Assembly: GCF_900177515.1 (NCBI RefSeq)
Contig: NZ_FXAK01000010.1
Span: forward strand, 248,001 to 312,000
Direction: 5' to 3'
Length of the DNA: 64,000 bases
From: Azospirillum oryzae
GTDB taxonomy: Bacteria > Pseudomonadota > Alphaproteobacteria > Azospirillales > Azospirillaceae
Of the stretch, positions 8,215 through 16,502 are shown piece after piece (positions within the stretch are counted from its first letter, which is position 1; every line of letters starts with the position of its first letter). Made by a program: the position numbers and the translations under genes. The notes under the pieces are model-generated. The model ran no database searches. It saw only the letters and a program-made list of their open reading frames with translations, and was not told the origin of the DNA.

Positions 8215-9701
8215 TTCGCGGCTCCCGTCGCGGCGGGGGGCTTGCCGCCATGCAGGAGGATGGTCGGGTCGCGGTGGGCCAGCAGGCCGCGCGGACGCCA
8301 CAGCATGATCACCACCATGCCGGCGCCGAAGGCCAGCATGCGGTAGTCGGCCAACTCGCGGAACGCCTCCGGCAGGCCGATCACCAGCAGCGTGGCCACC
8401 ACCACGCCGATCTGGCTGCCCATGCCGCCCAGCACCACGATGGCCAGGATGATCGCCGACTCGATGAAGGTGAAGCTCTCCGGGCTGATGAAGCCCTGGC
8501 GCGTGGCGAAGAAGGAGCCGGCGAAGCCGCCGAACATCGCCGCGATGGCGAAGGCCGCCAGCTTCATGTTGGTGCGGTTGATGCCGAGCGAGGCGCAGGC
8601 GATGTCGTCCTCGCGCAGGGCCTCCCAGGCCCGGCCCAGCGGCAGCTTGCGCACCCGCAGCGTGAACAGGTTCACCACAAGGGCCAAGGCCAGGATGAGG
8701 TAGTAGAGGAAGACGATGCGGTGGAGCGGCGAGAACTCCAGCCCGAACAGCTCGTGGAAGGCGGCCATGCCCTCGGCCGGCGTGCGGGAGAAGTCGGCGA
8801 TGCCGAAGAAGCTCGGCCGCGGAATGCCGGAGATGCCGTTGGGGCCGCCGGTGAACTGGTACCAGTTCACCAGGATGATGCGGATGATCTCGCCGAAGCC
8901 CAAGGTCACGATGGCGAAATAGTCGCCGCGCAGACGCAGCACCGGGAAGCCCAGCAGCACGCCGGAACAGGCGGCGAGCAATCCCGCCAGCGGCAGGCAT
9001 ACCCAGAAGCTGAGGCCGAAGTAATGGGCCAGCAGCGCGTAGGAATAGGCGCCGACGGCGTAGAAGGCGACATAGCCGAGGTCGAGCAGGCCGGCGAGGC
9101 CGACCACGATGTTCAGGCCCCAGCCCAGCATGATGTAGGTCAGCAGCAGGATGCCGATGTCCAGGATCATGCGGTCGGCCAGCGGGGTGAAGGGCAGCAC
9201 GACGGCGAAGGCGACGGCGACCGGGCCGATGTATTTGCTGGCGTGCTGCACCTTGGCGGCGATGCGGTCCATGCGGCGGTCGCGGTCGGCCTGGCTCAGC
9301 TTGGAGCGGCCGGTGGCCACCGTCATGGCGGCGCGGAGCGCAATGACGCCGCCGCCCAGCACCAGCACCAGGCGCAGCACCTGGGTCGGCATTGGCAGCA
9401 CCAGCCCGACGCCGGCGCAAATGAGTGCCAGGATCAGCACCGGCATGGCCATGCCCTGGCGGATCAGCCCGAGGCCGAGGCGGCCGAGGAAGACCAGCAG
9501 GATGGAGGCGACGACCTCCTCCGGCCGGGCTTCGATGCCCAGCCCGGTGGGGCGGTCGACGGTGCGCAGGCCGACCAGCGGCACGGTCAGCAGCAAGGCG
9601 ACGAAGGCGGCCAGCCCGGCGTCCTTGATGGTGGCGGCCCAATCGACGCCGCGCGCCTTGATGCTCCCGGCGGAGGAGACGGTGTTGGAATGGGTGGTCA
9701 T
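8211..9701 (-). CDS. livM: Branched-chain amino-acid ABC transporter permease LivM
   Basis: 496 residues, longer than E. coli LivM because of an N-terminal block of about 170 residues with its own hydrophobic helices (LAAFVALLLTVPLVGL, VVASILLVFLGRLGL, LILALICAGVGLVLP). Such extended LivM proteins are common in Rhodospirillales. The core permease is recognisable from GWGLNIVVGLAGLLDLGYVA, YFAIVTLGFGEIIRI, FTGGPNGISGIPRP and the EAA-like region AWEALREDDIACASLGIN. The ATG at 9701 lies 5 bases after the livH stop. It forms the heterodimeric channel with LivH. Confidence 0.92.
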   Translation of the reverse strand: MTTHSNTVSSAGSIKARGVDWAATIKDAGLAAFVALLLTVPLVGLRTVDRPTGLGIEARPEEVVASILLVFLGRLGLGLIRQGMAMPVLILALICAGVGLVLPMPTQVLRLVLVLGGGVIALRAAMTVATGRSKLSQADRDRRMDRIAAKVQHASKYIGPVAVAFAVVLPFTPLADRMILDIGILLLTYIMLGWGLNIVVGLAGLLDLGYVAFYAVGAYSYALLAHYFGLSFWVCLPLAGLLAACSGVLLGFPVLRLRGDYFAIVTLGFGEIIRIILVNWYQFTGGPNGISGIPRPSFFGIADFSRTPAEGMAAFHELFGLEFSPLHRIVFLYYLILALALVVNLFTLRVRKLPLGRAWEALREDDIACASLGINRTNMKLAAFAIAAMFGGFAGSFFATRQGFISPESFTFIESAIILAIVVLGGMGSQIGVVVATLLVIGLPEAFRELADYRMLAFGAGMVVIMLWRPRGLLAHRDPTILLHGGKPPAATGAAK

Positions 9702-9706
9702 GGCGC

Positions 9707-10612
9707 TTACACCTTCTCGATCTCGGGCCGGCCGAGCAGGCCGGTGGGCCGGAAGATCAGGACGAGGACGAGGATGGAGAAGGTTGCGACGTCCTTCCAT
9801 TCGGAGCCGACATAGCCCGACCAGAAGGCCTCGATCAGGCCGATGACCACGCCGCCGAGCATGGCGCCGGGCAGCGAGCCGACGCCGCCGAGCACGGCTG
9901 CGGTGAAGCTTTTCACGCCGGCGAGGAAGCCGATGTAGAAGTCGATGACGCCATAGATCAGCAGCACCATCATGCCGGCGACGGCGGCGAGCGCCGCGCC
10001 CATGACGAAGGTCAGCGAGATGACGCGGTCGACGTTGACGCCGAGCAATCCTGCCATCTTCTTGTCCTGCTCGCAGGCACGCTGGGCGCGGCCGAGAGAG
10101 GTGCGGTTGATCAGGATGGTGAAGCCGACCATCAGGACCAGGGTGATGATGATGGTGGCGAGGCGCACGTAGCTGACGGAGACGGCGCCGTCCATCAGGG
10201 TGAGGTTGCCGGGGAGGATGGGCTGCAGCGGCTTGGAGCGGGCGCCCTGGAGGATCTGGATGTAGTTCTGCAGGAAGATCGACATGCCGATGGCGGAGAT
10301 CAGCGGCGCCAGCCGGGGCGAGGAGCGCAGGGGCCGGTAGGCGATGCGCTCCACCGTCCAGCCATAGACGCTGGTGAACAGCATGGAGGCGACCAGCATG
10401 ATCAGCAGCGCCAGCGGCACCCAGGTGACGCCGAGCGCGCCGATGGCCAGGAAGGTGATCAGCGCCACGAAGGCACCGATCATGTAAATCTCGCCATGGG
10501 CGAAGTTGATCATCCCGATGATGCCGTACACCATCGTGTAGCCGATCGCGATCAGGCCGTAAATCGCCCCAAGCGACAAGCCGTTGATCAATTGCTGTAT
10601 GAAATAATCCAT
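9707..10612 (-). CDS. livH: Branched-chain amino-acid ABC transporter permease LivH
   Basis: 301 residues from the ATG at 10612. It begins with the typical LivH segments MDYFIQQLINGLSLGAIYGL, AIGYTMVYGIIGMINFAHGE and has the EAA loop RACEQDKKMAGLLGVNVDRV. It is the first gene of the livH-livM-livG-livF-DUF6867 operon. GGGAG lies about 13 bases upstream, rather far; an in-frame GTG at 10630 is an alternative that would add six residues. No livK periplasmic binding-protein gene precedes it, so the binding protein must be encoded elsewhere. Confidence 0.92.
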   Translation of the reverse strand: MDYFIQQLINGLSLGAIYGLIAIGYTMVYGIIGMINFAHGEIYMIGAFVALITFLAIGALGVTWVPLALLIMLVASMLFTSVYGWTVERIAYRPLRSSPRLAPLISAIGMSIFLQNYIQILQGARSKPLQPILPGNLTLMDGAVSVSYVRLATIIITLVLMVGFTILINRTSLGRAQRACEQDKKMAGLLGVNVDRVISLTFVMGAALAAVAGMMVLLIYGVIDFYIGFLAGVKSFTAAVLGGVGSLPGAMLGGVVIGLIEAFWSGYVGSEWKDVATFSILVLVLIFRPTGLLGRPEIEKV

Positions 10613-10789
10613 CAGACAGGCTTCTCCCACTCTCCCAGGACACCGATTAGGCAGGCACGCGAGACTTGGTGCTCGAGTTTTTGAATTAAGCCGTGTGCGG
10701 CAGCAGGGTTCCGATCCGGATGAACGGGGGAGAACATCCAGGACCGAGGCAGGGGACGCTTGGAACCCCGCCGCCGCACCCGGTTCTTG

Positions 10790-10828
10790 CCGAAGCCCCG
10801 CCGGATGCGGGATCCGGCGGGGCTTCGG
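10790..10828 (-). terminator. 17-bp hairpin downstream of a small minus-strand gene
   Basis: A perfect 17-base-pair stem (10790-10806 with 10812-10828) closes a 5-base loop GCGGG. It begins 9 bases after the TAA of the small minus-strand gene at 10838. On the plus strand it is followed by AATTCTTTAT, on the minus strand by no T-run. It is very likely a transcript-end structure, and may block read-through in both directions. Confidence 0.6.
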
Positions 10829-10837
10829 GCGAATTCT

Positions 10838-11035
10838 TTATCGGGGACCGCCGCGCGGCGGCATGTAGCGGGCCGGAATCGTCCGGCGGCCCCGGATCGG
10901 GCCTTCCGTCATCCGGATATGCGACGACAGCGCGGGGGTGCGGTTCTGCACCCGAGCGGCGTTCCGTCGTTCGACCATAGCCAACAGCTCCCACTTGCGC
11001 GGCACGGCCTGCGGCCGTGGCGTCCCCACCGGCAT
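10838..11035 (-). CDS. Small basic hypothetical protein (about 65 residues)
   Basis: A 65-residue frame from ATG at 11035 to TAA at 10838 that includes VPRKWELLAMVERRNAARV and ends RRTIPARYMPPRGGPR. By eye, codon third positions are strongly G/C, as in real genes here, and the product is rich in Arg with a short helical core. AGGA lies about 12 bases upstream of the ATG; an upstream in-frame ATG at 11164 would give 108 residues. A strong hairpin follows the stop. I recognise no family. The charge would suit nucleic-acid or ribosome binding, but that is speculative. Confidence 0.45.
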   Translation of the reverse strand: MPVGTPRPQAVPRKWELLAMVERRNAARVQNRTPALSSHIRMTEGPIRGRRTIPARYMPPRGGPR

Positions 11036-11362
11036 CGCTGCCGGACATCCTGTTTGTGAATCTCGGCTCAGATCGGACGGAATGACCGCCCGATCCGCAC
11101 CAGTCGGCGAGAGGCGCCGCGCCTTACCCTGTTCAAAACTGTTCTTTGTCTTCAGCCCCGGCACTTAGGTGCCGGTTGCGTATGCTGTCGGTTTTCTTGA
11201 CACAGACAGGTAATGCAACTTGATCAGTAGGCGCAACACTCTCTTTCCGATGGGCGAAAAAAACAACAATCGTTCTGAACGCTTTGATCTGTTCCGATGA
11301 AAATTTCCCCGACCTGTGGGCGTGGGAAACTTCGTTCAGTTTCTTGTCAACAGCTGTTCACA

Positions 11363-12487
11363 TCATCCGCCGACCAGATCGCGGGGGTCGGTGAAGGGCT
11401 GTCCCAGGGCCTCGGCGACCGCCCGATAGGTCAGCCGGCCGGCCTGGACGTTCAGCCCGGCCAGCAGGTGCGGATCCTCGGCCAGCGCCCGTTTCCACCC
11501 TTTGCCGGCCAGCGCCTGGACGAAGGGCAGGGTGGCATGGTTCAGCGCCTCCGTGCTGGTGCGGGCGACGGCGCCCGGCATGTTGGCGACGCAATAGTGG
11601 ACGACGCCGTCCACCACATAGGTCGGGTCGGAATGGGTGGTGGCGTGGCTGGTCTCGAAACAGCCGCCCTGGTCGATGGCGACGTCCACCAGCACCGACC
11701 CGCGGCGCATGCCGGACAACTGGTCGCGGCGCACCAGCTTCGGCGCGGCGGCCCCCGGCACCAGCACGGCGCCGACCACCAGATCGGCGTCGGCGACCAG
11801 CCGGTCGAGCGCGTCGGCGGAGGCATAGACCGTCTTCAGCCGCGGCCCGAACAGGTCGTCGAGCTGGGCCAGCCGCGGCACGGAGCGGTCGGCGATGGTG
11901 ACGTCGGCGCCCAGCCCCATCGCCATGCGGGCGGCGTTGGTGCCGACCACGCCGCCGCCGATGACCAGCACCTTGCCGGGCAGCACGCCGGGCACGCCGC
12001 CGAGCAGGATGCCGGAGCCGCCGTTGCTCTTCTGCAAGGCGACGGCGCCGACCTGGATCGCCATGCGGCCGGCGATCTCCGACATCGGCGCCAGCAGCGG
12101 CAGGCGGCCGGCGCGGTCGGTGACCGTCTCATAGGCGATGGCGGTGCAGCCGCTTTCCATCAGCAGCCGGGCCTGTTCGGGATCGGGGGCGAGGTGCAGG
12201 TAGGTGAACAGCACCTGATCCGGGCGCAGCCTGCGACATTCCGCCGGCTGCGGTTCCTTGACCTTCACGATAAGCTCGGCCTTCGCGAAGACCTCCTCGG
12301 CGGAGCCGGCAATCTCGGCCCCCGCCGCGCGGTAGGCCTCGTCGGAAAAGCCGATCTCGGCACCGGCGCCGCTCTGCACCAGCAGGGCATGGCCGTCCGC
12401 CGCCAGTTCGCGGACCGAGGCCGGGGTCAACCCGACGCGGTACTCGTGGTTCTTGATTTCCTTGGGAACGCCGATGCGCGTGACCAT
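11363..12487 (-). CDS. ald: Alanine dehydrogenase
   Basis: 374 residues, matching the usual 370. It catalyses NAD-dependent oxidative deamination of L-alanine to pyruvate and ammonia. The N-terminus MVTRIGVPKEIKNHEYRVGL is the family signature; the substrate-binding Lys is in VKVKEPQPAE and the catalytic His in TYLHLAP. The Rossmann motif is VIGGGVVGTNAARMA, and the catalytic Asp is in VDVAIDQGGCFET. The ATG at 12487 follows GGGGAG. It is divergent from an Lrp/AsnC regulator across 214 bases, the classic arrangement in which alanine-responsive Lrp proteins activate ald. Confidence 0.95.
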   Translation of the reverse strand: MVTRIGVPKEIKNHEYRVGLTPASVRELAADGHALLVQSGAGAEIGFSDEAYRAAGAEIAGSAEEVFAKAELIVKVKEPQPAECRRLRPDQVLFTYLHLAPDPEQARLLMESGCTAIAYETVTDRAGRLPLLAPMSEIAGRMAIQVGAVALQKSNGGSGILLGGVPGVLPGKVLVIGGGVVGTNAARMAMGLGADVTIADRSVPRLAQLDDLFGPRLKTVYASADALDRLVADADLVVGAVLVPGAAAPKLVRRDQLSGMRRGSVLVDVAIDQGGCFETSHATTHSDPTYVVDGVVHYCVANMPGAVARTSTEALNHATLPFVQALAGKGWKRALAEDPHLLAGLNVQAGRLTYRAVAEALGQPFTDPRDLVGG

Positions 12488-12701
12488 GCGAGAACTCCCC
12501 GATCCGAACGCCCGCTCCAGCCAATCCGGCCGATCCGGTATCCCCGATCTGGTAACCGGGGAAACCATCGGTGTGGCGGATTGTCTCAGCAAAGTCACTA
12601 TACGGCCGGCGGACGGAGAGAATCTCTGCAAAGCCTTGCATGAATCCCCCATTGTGTGGTGGAGCTTTCGCACGATCGGCCACGTCTTCGAATAAAGTTG
12701 C

Positions 12702-13181
12702 ATGCACGCCCTGGACGCCCTGGACCACAAGATCCTGCGCCTTCTCCGCAAGGACGGCCGGATGAGCAACGCCAAGCTGGCGGCGGAGGTCGGGCTGTCG
12801 CCATCGGCCTGCCTGCGCCGCCTGCACATGCTGGAGCATTCCGGCGTCATCCGCGGCTATACCGCCATCATCGAGACGGCGGACGAGGAGCGGTCGGTCA
12901 CGGTCATCGTCCAGATCACGCTGGAACGGCAGACCGACGATTACCTGCGCCGCTTCGACGCCGCCGTCCGCCGCTGTCCGGAGGTGCGGGAATGCTATCT
13001 GCTGTCGGGCAGTTCCGACTATCTGCTGCGGGTGGTGGCGCAGGACCCGGCCGATTACGACCGCATCTACAAGGACTCGCTGTCGCGCCTGCCCGGCGTG
13101 GTGCGCATCCAGTCGAGCTTCGCCATCCGCAGCGTGGTGCGGCCGGGCAGCCTGCCGGCGCTGGAGGAACAGGCGGACTGA
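12702..13181 (+). CDS. Lrp/AsnC family regulator, probable ald activator
   Basis: 159 residues: an N-terminal helix-turn-helix (DHKILRLLRKDGRMSNAKLA, EVGLSPSACLRRLHMLEHSG) and a C-terminal RAM/AsnC effector domain ending in LPGVVRIQSSFAIRSVV. Lrp-type proteins assemble as octamers and bind amino acids. Divergence from ald suggests alanine-responsive control of that gene, as with AldR/BkdR-type regulators; that link is inferred from context. The gene ends 7 bases before the convergent dinB stop. The ribosome site is weak (AAAG 6 bases upstream). Confidence 0.88.
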   Translation: MHALDALDHKILRLLRKDGRMSNAKLAAEVGLSPSACLRRLHMLEHSGVIRGYTAIIETADEERSVTVIVQITLERQTDDYLRRFDAAVRRCPEVRECYLLSGSSDYLLRVVAQDPADYDRIYKDSLSRLPGVVRIQSSFAIRSVVRPGSLPALEEQAD

Positions 13182-13188
13182 GGCAGGT

Positions 13189-14364
13189 TCAGCCGAACAG
13201 GTCCAGTTCCGGGTCCGGCGCCGTTTCCGGGTGGGTCAGGTCGGTGCAGCCGATGCCGATCAGGCGGAAGGCGCGGCCGTCCGCCTCGCGCTCCAGCAGG
13301 GCGAGGCCGGCGGCCAGGATCGCCTCGGCCGAGCGGGTCGGCTCCACCCGGCGGGAGCGGGTGAGCTGCTGGAAATCCTTGGTCTTCAGCTTCAGGACCA
13401 CGCTGCGGCCGAGCAGCCCCTCGCGCTCCAGCCGGCGGGCGACCTTGTCGGCCAGCGGGCGAAGCTCCTGCGTCAAGGCGGGCAGGGTGGTGACGTCCCA
13501 GTCGAAGGTTTCCTCCGACGAGATGCTCTTGCTCGGCGACTCGGGATGGACCCGGCGGGAATCCTCGCCGCGGGCGTAGCTGTAGAGCACGCGGCCCATG
13601 GCGCCGTAGCGCTTGACCAGCCAATGCTCGTCCTTGTCCTGCAGGTCGCCGACGCGGGTGATGCCGTCGGCGAACAGCTTGCGCTCCAGCGCCGGGCCGA
13701 CGCCCCACAGGATGGTGACCCGTTTGGGCGCCAGGAAGGCCGCCGCCTCCGCCCGACCGAGCGCGGAGAAGCCGCGCGGCTTGTCGAGGTCGGACGCGAT
13801 CTTCGCCAGCAGCTTGTTATAGCTGAGGCCGATGGAGGCGGTGATGCGCAGCTCGCTTTCGAACCGGCGGACGATCTCCACCAGCGCCTGGGCCGGACTG
13901 ATGCTGAGCCGGTCCTCGACGCCGGTGAGGTCGAGATAGGCCTCGTCGATGCTGATCGGCTCGACCAGGGGGGTGAAGGCCTCCATGATCGCGCGGGCTT
14001 GGTGGCCGACCTCTTTATATTTGGCGATGTTGGGGCGGATGATGGTGGCGTCGGGGCAGCGGTCCAGCGCCTCGCGGATCGTCATGGCGGAGCGGACGCC
14101 GGATATCCGCGCGACATAGCAGCAGGCGGCCACCACCCCGCGATGGTCGTCGCCGCCGACGATCACCGGGCGGCTGGCAAGCTCCGGCCGGTCGCGCTTT
14201 TCCACCGTGGCATAGAAGCTGTCGCAGTCGATGTGGCCGATGGGCAGGCTGTGCAGCTCGGCATGGCGGAACAGCCGCCGGCTGCCGCATTTCGGGCAGC
14301 GCGTCAGTTCACCCGGCAGGGCGGCGGCGCAGTCGCGGCAGACGCTGTGCAGGGCGGTCGTCAT
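13189..14364 (-). CDS. dinB: DNA polymerase IV with N-terminal zinc-ribbon-like extension
   Basis: 391 residues of the Y-family translesion polymerase. The metal-binding acidic motifs are in HIDCDSFYATVEKRD and PISIDEAYLDLTG; the thumb and little-finger region includes SIGLSYNKLLAKIASDLDKP and SISSEETFDWDV. The C-terminus PELDLFG resembles a beta-clamp-binding motif (QLxLF). Before the polymerase domain there are about 40 extra residues with Cys9-x2-Cys12 and Cys23-x2-Cys26, a likely zinc ribbon; E. coli DinB lacks this. No LexA box was identified by eye upstream. It stands alone between two Lrp regulators. Confidence 0.93.
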   Translation of the reverse strand: MTTALHSVCRDCAAALPGELTRCPKCGSRRLFRHAELHSLPIGHIDCDSFYATVEKRDRPELASRPVIVGGDDHRGVVAACCYVARISGVRSAMTIREALDRCPDATIIRPNIAKYKEVGHQARAIMEAFTPLVEPISIDEAYLDLTGVEDRLSISPAQALVEIVRRFESELRITASIGLSYNKLLAKIASDLDKPRGFSALGRAEAAAFLAPKRVTILWGVGPALERKLFADGITRVGDLQDKDEHWLVKRYGAMGRVLYSYARGEDSRRVHPESPSKSISSEETFDWDVTTLPALTQELRPLADKVARRLEREGLLGRSVVLKLKTKDFQQLTRSRRVEPTRSAEAILAAGLALLEREADGRAFRLIGIGCTDLTHPETAPDPELDLFG

Positions 14365-14465
14365 GGTGGCTGACCCGTGGCTTTCTCGGTCCGGCGGTCG
14401 GAAAGGCCGAGAGTAGCAAGACGCGGCAGTGGGGGCCAGTATTTGGGTACGTATGGTGAACGGAA

Positions 14466-14482
14466 CTGACAGTCCGTGTCAG
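14466..14482 (-). terminator. Short hairpin over the end of the second Lrp gene
   Basis: CTGACA (14466-14471), loop GTCCG, TGTCAG (14477-14482) is a perfect 6-bp stem that covers the stop codon of the minus-strand Lrp gene (14479-14481). No T-run follows. It may be only a weak terminator. Confidence 0.35.
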
Positions 14483-14979
14483 GGCTTACCGTTTGGCGGC
14501 GGGGAATGGGCCGGCAGATGGTCGAGCGGCAAGGCGCCGCCGGCCTTGACCGTCTGGATGGCGAAATTGCTGCGGATGTCGGCGACGCCCGGCAGCTTCA
14601 GCAGGGTTCCCAACAGGAATTTTTCGTACCCGGCCAGTTCGGGAACGACGACCTGAAGCAGGAAGTCGGACTCCCCCGAAACCAGATGGCAGGACACCAC
14701 CTCCGGCAGCGCCTTCACCGCTTCGCGGAAGGCGGTCGCCTCGCGGTCGTGGTGGCGTTCCACCTTGATGCCGACGAACACCGTCAGGCCGAGGCCGACG
14801 GCTTTACGGTCGAGGGAGGCGTGGTAACCGGCGATGACGCCGGCCTCCTCCAGCAGGCGAACCCGGCGCAGGCAGGGAGAGGGCGACAGCCCGACCTCCT
14901 CGGCCAATTCGACATTGGTCAGCCGGGCGTCGCGCTGCAAAGCCGCCAGGATGCGGCGGTCTATGGCGTCGAATTTCAT
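14479..14979 (-). CDS. Lrp/AsnC family regulator divergent from a LysE exporter
   Basis: About 166 residues. The start MKFDAIDRRILAALQRDARL is typical of Lrp proteins; the helix-turn-helix follows in LAEEVGLSPSPCLRRVRLLE, and the RAM domain ends LPGVADIRSNFAIQTVKAGG. An ATG three codons upstream at 14988 is also possible and sits 2 bases after AAGG. It is divergent from the LysE-family gene across 141 bases, so it probably senses an amino acid and controls export. The two Lrp proteins in this region are clearly different from each other. Confidence 0.88.
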   Translation of the reverse strand: MKFDAIDRRILAALQRDARLTNVELAEEVGLSPSPCLRRVRLLEEAGVIAGYHASLDRKAVGLGLTVFVGIKVERHHDREATAFREAVKALPEVVSCHLVSGESDFLLQVVVPELAGYEKFLLGTLLKLPGVADIRSNFAIQTVKAGGALPLDHLPAHSPPPNGKP

Positions 14980-15120
14980 AGTTGGCATGACCTTGATGCT
15001 GAAGGCCAATTCCTTGGCATGATCCATCAGGATACTGCCTCTTGGCAGCGCAACTCGCAAGGACCTGCCAGCGTCCGCAGAGCTAGAGTCGGTCATCGAT
15101 TCCAAGCAATGGAGGCGGAT

Positions 15121-15765
15121 ATGCCGGAACTTTCGATTTTCATCGGCGCGCTGGCGGTGGCCTATCTGGTGCCGGGAGCCGACATGCTTTTGCTGTTGCA
15201 GACCGGGGCACGGCGGGGGCGGAGGCATGCACTGGCGACGGCGCTGGGGCTGGCGATGGCGCGGGCGACCCATGTGGCGCTGGCCGGCCTGGGGCTGGCG
15301 GCGTTGCTGCAAACTGCGCCTGCGGTCTTCGACCTCGTCCGCATCGTCGGAGCGGCCTATCTGGTGTGGCTGGGCATCGGCGTCCTGCGCATGCCGCCAC
15401 TCGCCGCCGCTGCCATCGGTGGTGCGGCTGAGTTGCAGGGGGAGGGGGGTGCTGCGTCCTACCTTGCGGACATCCTGCGCGGTCTGTTGACCAACCTACT
15501 GAATCCGAAGGCTTTGCTGTTCTGCTCGGTGCTGCTGCCGCAGTTCATCCAGACCGACGCCGGCGGTGTTGCGGGGCAGTTCACCCTGCTGGGCGCGATC
15601 CTGGTCGGTGTCGGGATGGCCTTCGACGGCCTCTATGCCCTGGCCGGAGCGGCACTTGCCGGACTGGTCGCCCGCCACCGGATCGTGGAGGCGGTGCAGC
15701 GCTGGAGCTTCGCCGCCCTGCTGATCGGCTTCGGCCTGCGGCTCGCCGCCGTTCAGCGGCTGTAG
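15121..15765 (+). CDS. LysE/RhtB family amino-acid exporter
   Basis: 214 residues with about six hydrophobic helices. The N-terminus MPELSIFIGALAVAYLVPGA followed by DMLLLLQTGARRGRRHALAT is the LysE/RhtB signature (PGPxxxxxxxxGxxxG, here PGADMLLLLQTGARRG), and NLLNPKALLFCSVLLPQF is the conserved central NPK motif. Such proteins export amino acids such as homoserine, threonine, lysine or leucine; the substrate is unknown here. The ATG at 15121 is preceded by GGAGG at 15111-15115. It is controlled presumably by the divergent Lrp. It ends 3 bases before the convergent response-regulator gene. Confidence 0.9.
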   Translation: MPELSIFIGALAVAYLVPGADMLLLLQTGARRGRRHALATALGLAMARATHVALAGLGLAALLQTAPAVFDLVRIVGAAYLVWLGIGVLRMPPLAAAAIGGAAELQGEGGAASYLADILRGLLTNLLNPKALLFCSVLLPQFIQTDAGGVAGQFTLLGAILVGVGMAFDGLYALAGAALAGLVARHRIVEAVQRWSFAALLIGFGLRLAAVQRL

Positions 15766-15768
15766 CGT

Positions 15769-16449
15769 CTATCTGAGAACATCCCCGCCCACCGCCAGCC
15801 GGCCGGCGACGACGGCGGCCTGGGTGCGGCTCACCACATTCAGTTTGCGCAGGATGCTGGAGACGTGGACCTTCACCGTCTGCTCCGACACGTTCAACTC
15901 TCCAGCGATCTGCTTGTTCAACTTGCCGTCGACGATCATCGTCAGGATGCGCAGCTGCTGCGGCGACAGGGAGGCGAAGCGGCGGGCGGCGTCGGCCTCG
16001 TCGGCTTCCGTCGAGGCGGCCGACAGCGGCGGCGCCCAGGTCTCGCCGGACAGGATGGCGCGGATGGCGTCGGCCATCGCCGGCATCGACAGCGATTTCG
16101 GGATGTAGCCCGACGCGCCATAGGCGAGCGCCCGGCGGATGGTGTCGGAGTCCTGCAGGGCCGACAGGATGGCGACCGGCACGGTCGGGTGGTGGGCCAG
16201 CATCAGGAACAGGCCGGCGAAGCCGTTGGTGCCGGGCATGTTGAGGTCGAGAAGAACGAGGTCGATGTCGTCCGGCTGCCGCCCCACCGCGGTCATCACC
16301 GAGTCGAGGTCCGGGCATTCGATCACCCGCACCTCCGGCATCGCCTTGCCCAGCGCGTCGCGCAAGGCGGCCTGGACCAGCGGATGGTCGTCGCCGATGA
16401 CGATCGTCGTCTCTTTTACTGCCGCGCCTGCCGCGCTGTCCTCGCCCAT
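15769..16449 (-). CDS. LuxR/NarL-type response regulator, CrbR/ErdR-like
   Basis: 226 residues. An N-terminal receiver (TTIVIGDDHPLVQAALRDAL, phospho-acceptor Asp in LVLLDLNMPGTNG, Lys in GYIPKSLS) is joined to a LuxR helix-turn-helix (LSPQQLRILTMIVDGKLNKQ, VSEQTVKVHVSSILRKLNV). It lies 53 bases downstream of a transporter-fused hybrid kinase on the same strand. This kinase/regulator pairing resembles CrbS/CrbR (MxtR/ErdR), which in gammaproteobacteria activates acetyl-CoA synthetase and acetate use. Partnership is inferred from order and architecture. Start at ATG 16449, with GGAAG close upstream. Confidence 0.88.
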   Translation of the reverse strand: MGEDSAAGAAVKETTIVIGDDHPLVQAALRDALGKAMPEVRVIECPDLDSVMTAVGRQPDDIDLVLLDLNMPGTNGFAGLFLMLAHHPTVPVAILSALQDSDTIRRALAYGASGYIPKSLSMPAMADAIRAILSGETWAPPLSAASTEADEADAARRFASLSPQQLRILTMIVDGKLNKQIAGELNVSEQTVKVHVSSILRKLNVVSRTQAAVVAGRLAVGGDVLR

Positions 16450-16502
16450 GGCTTCCGCACTCCCCCCATTTGCGGCCGCCCGGCTTTTGTCCGGTTCCGG
16501 CC

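Larger units (their letters stand above)
10613..11362. other. 750-base region between livH and ald
   Basis: The stretch holds a strong hairpin (10790-10828), one probable small gene on the minus strand (10838-11035), a small dyad CCGGCAC/GTGCCGG (11158-11175), and an AT-rich part (11176-11340) with TTGACA at 11197-11202 but no good -10 box. The livH promoter should lie in 10613-10790. No livK, tRNA or transposon remnant was seen. Confidence 0.5.

Noticed and set aside
10686..11048. A 120-codon minus-strand frame overlapping the small basic gene
   Set aside because: Its composition is Pro/Gly/Arg low-complexity, and it runs through the 17-bp hairpin; the overlapping 65-residue frame is more gene-like.
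11197..11225. TTGACA followed after 17 bases by TTGATC as a sigma-70 promoter
   Set aside because: The -10 match is poor, and no plus-strand gene follows.
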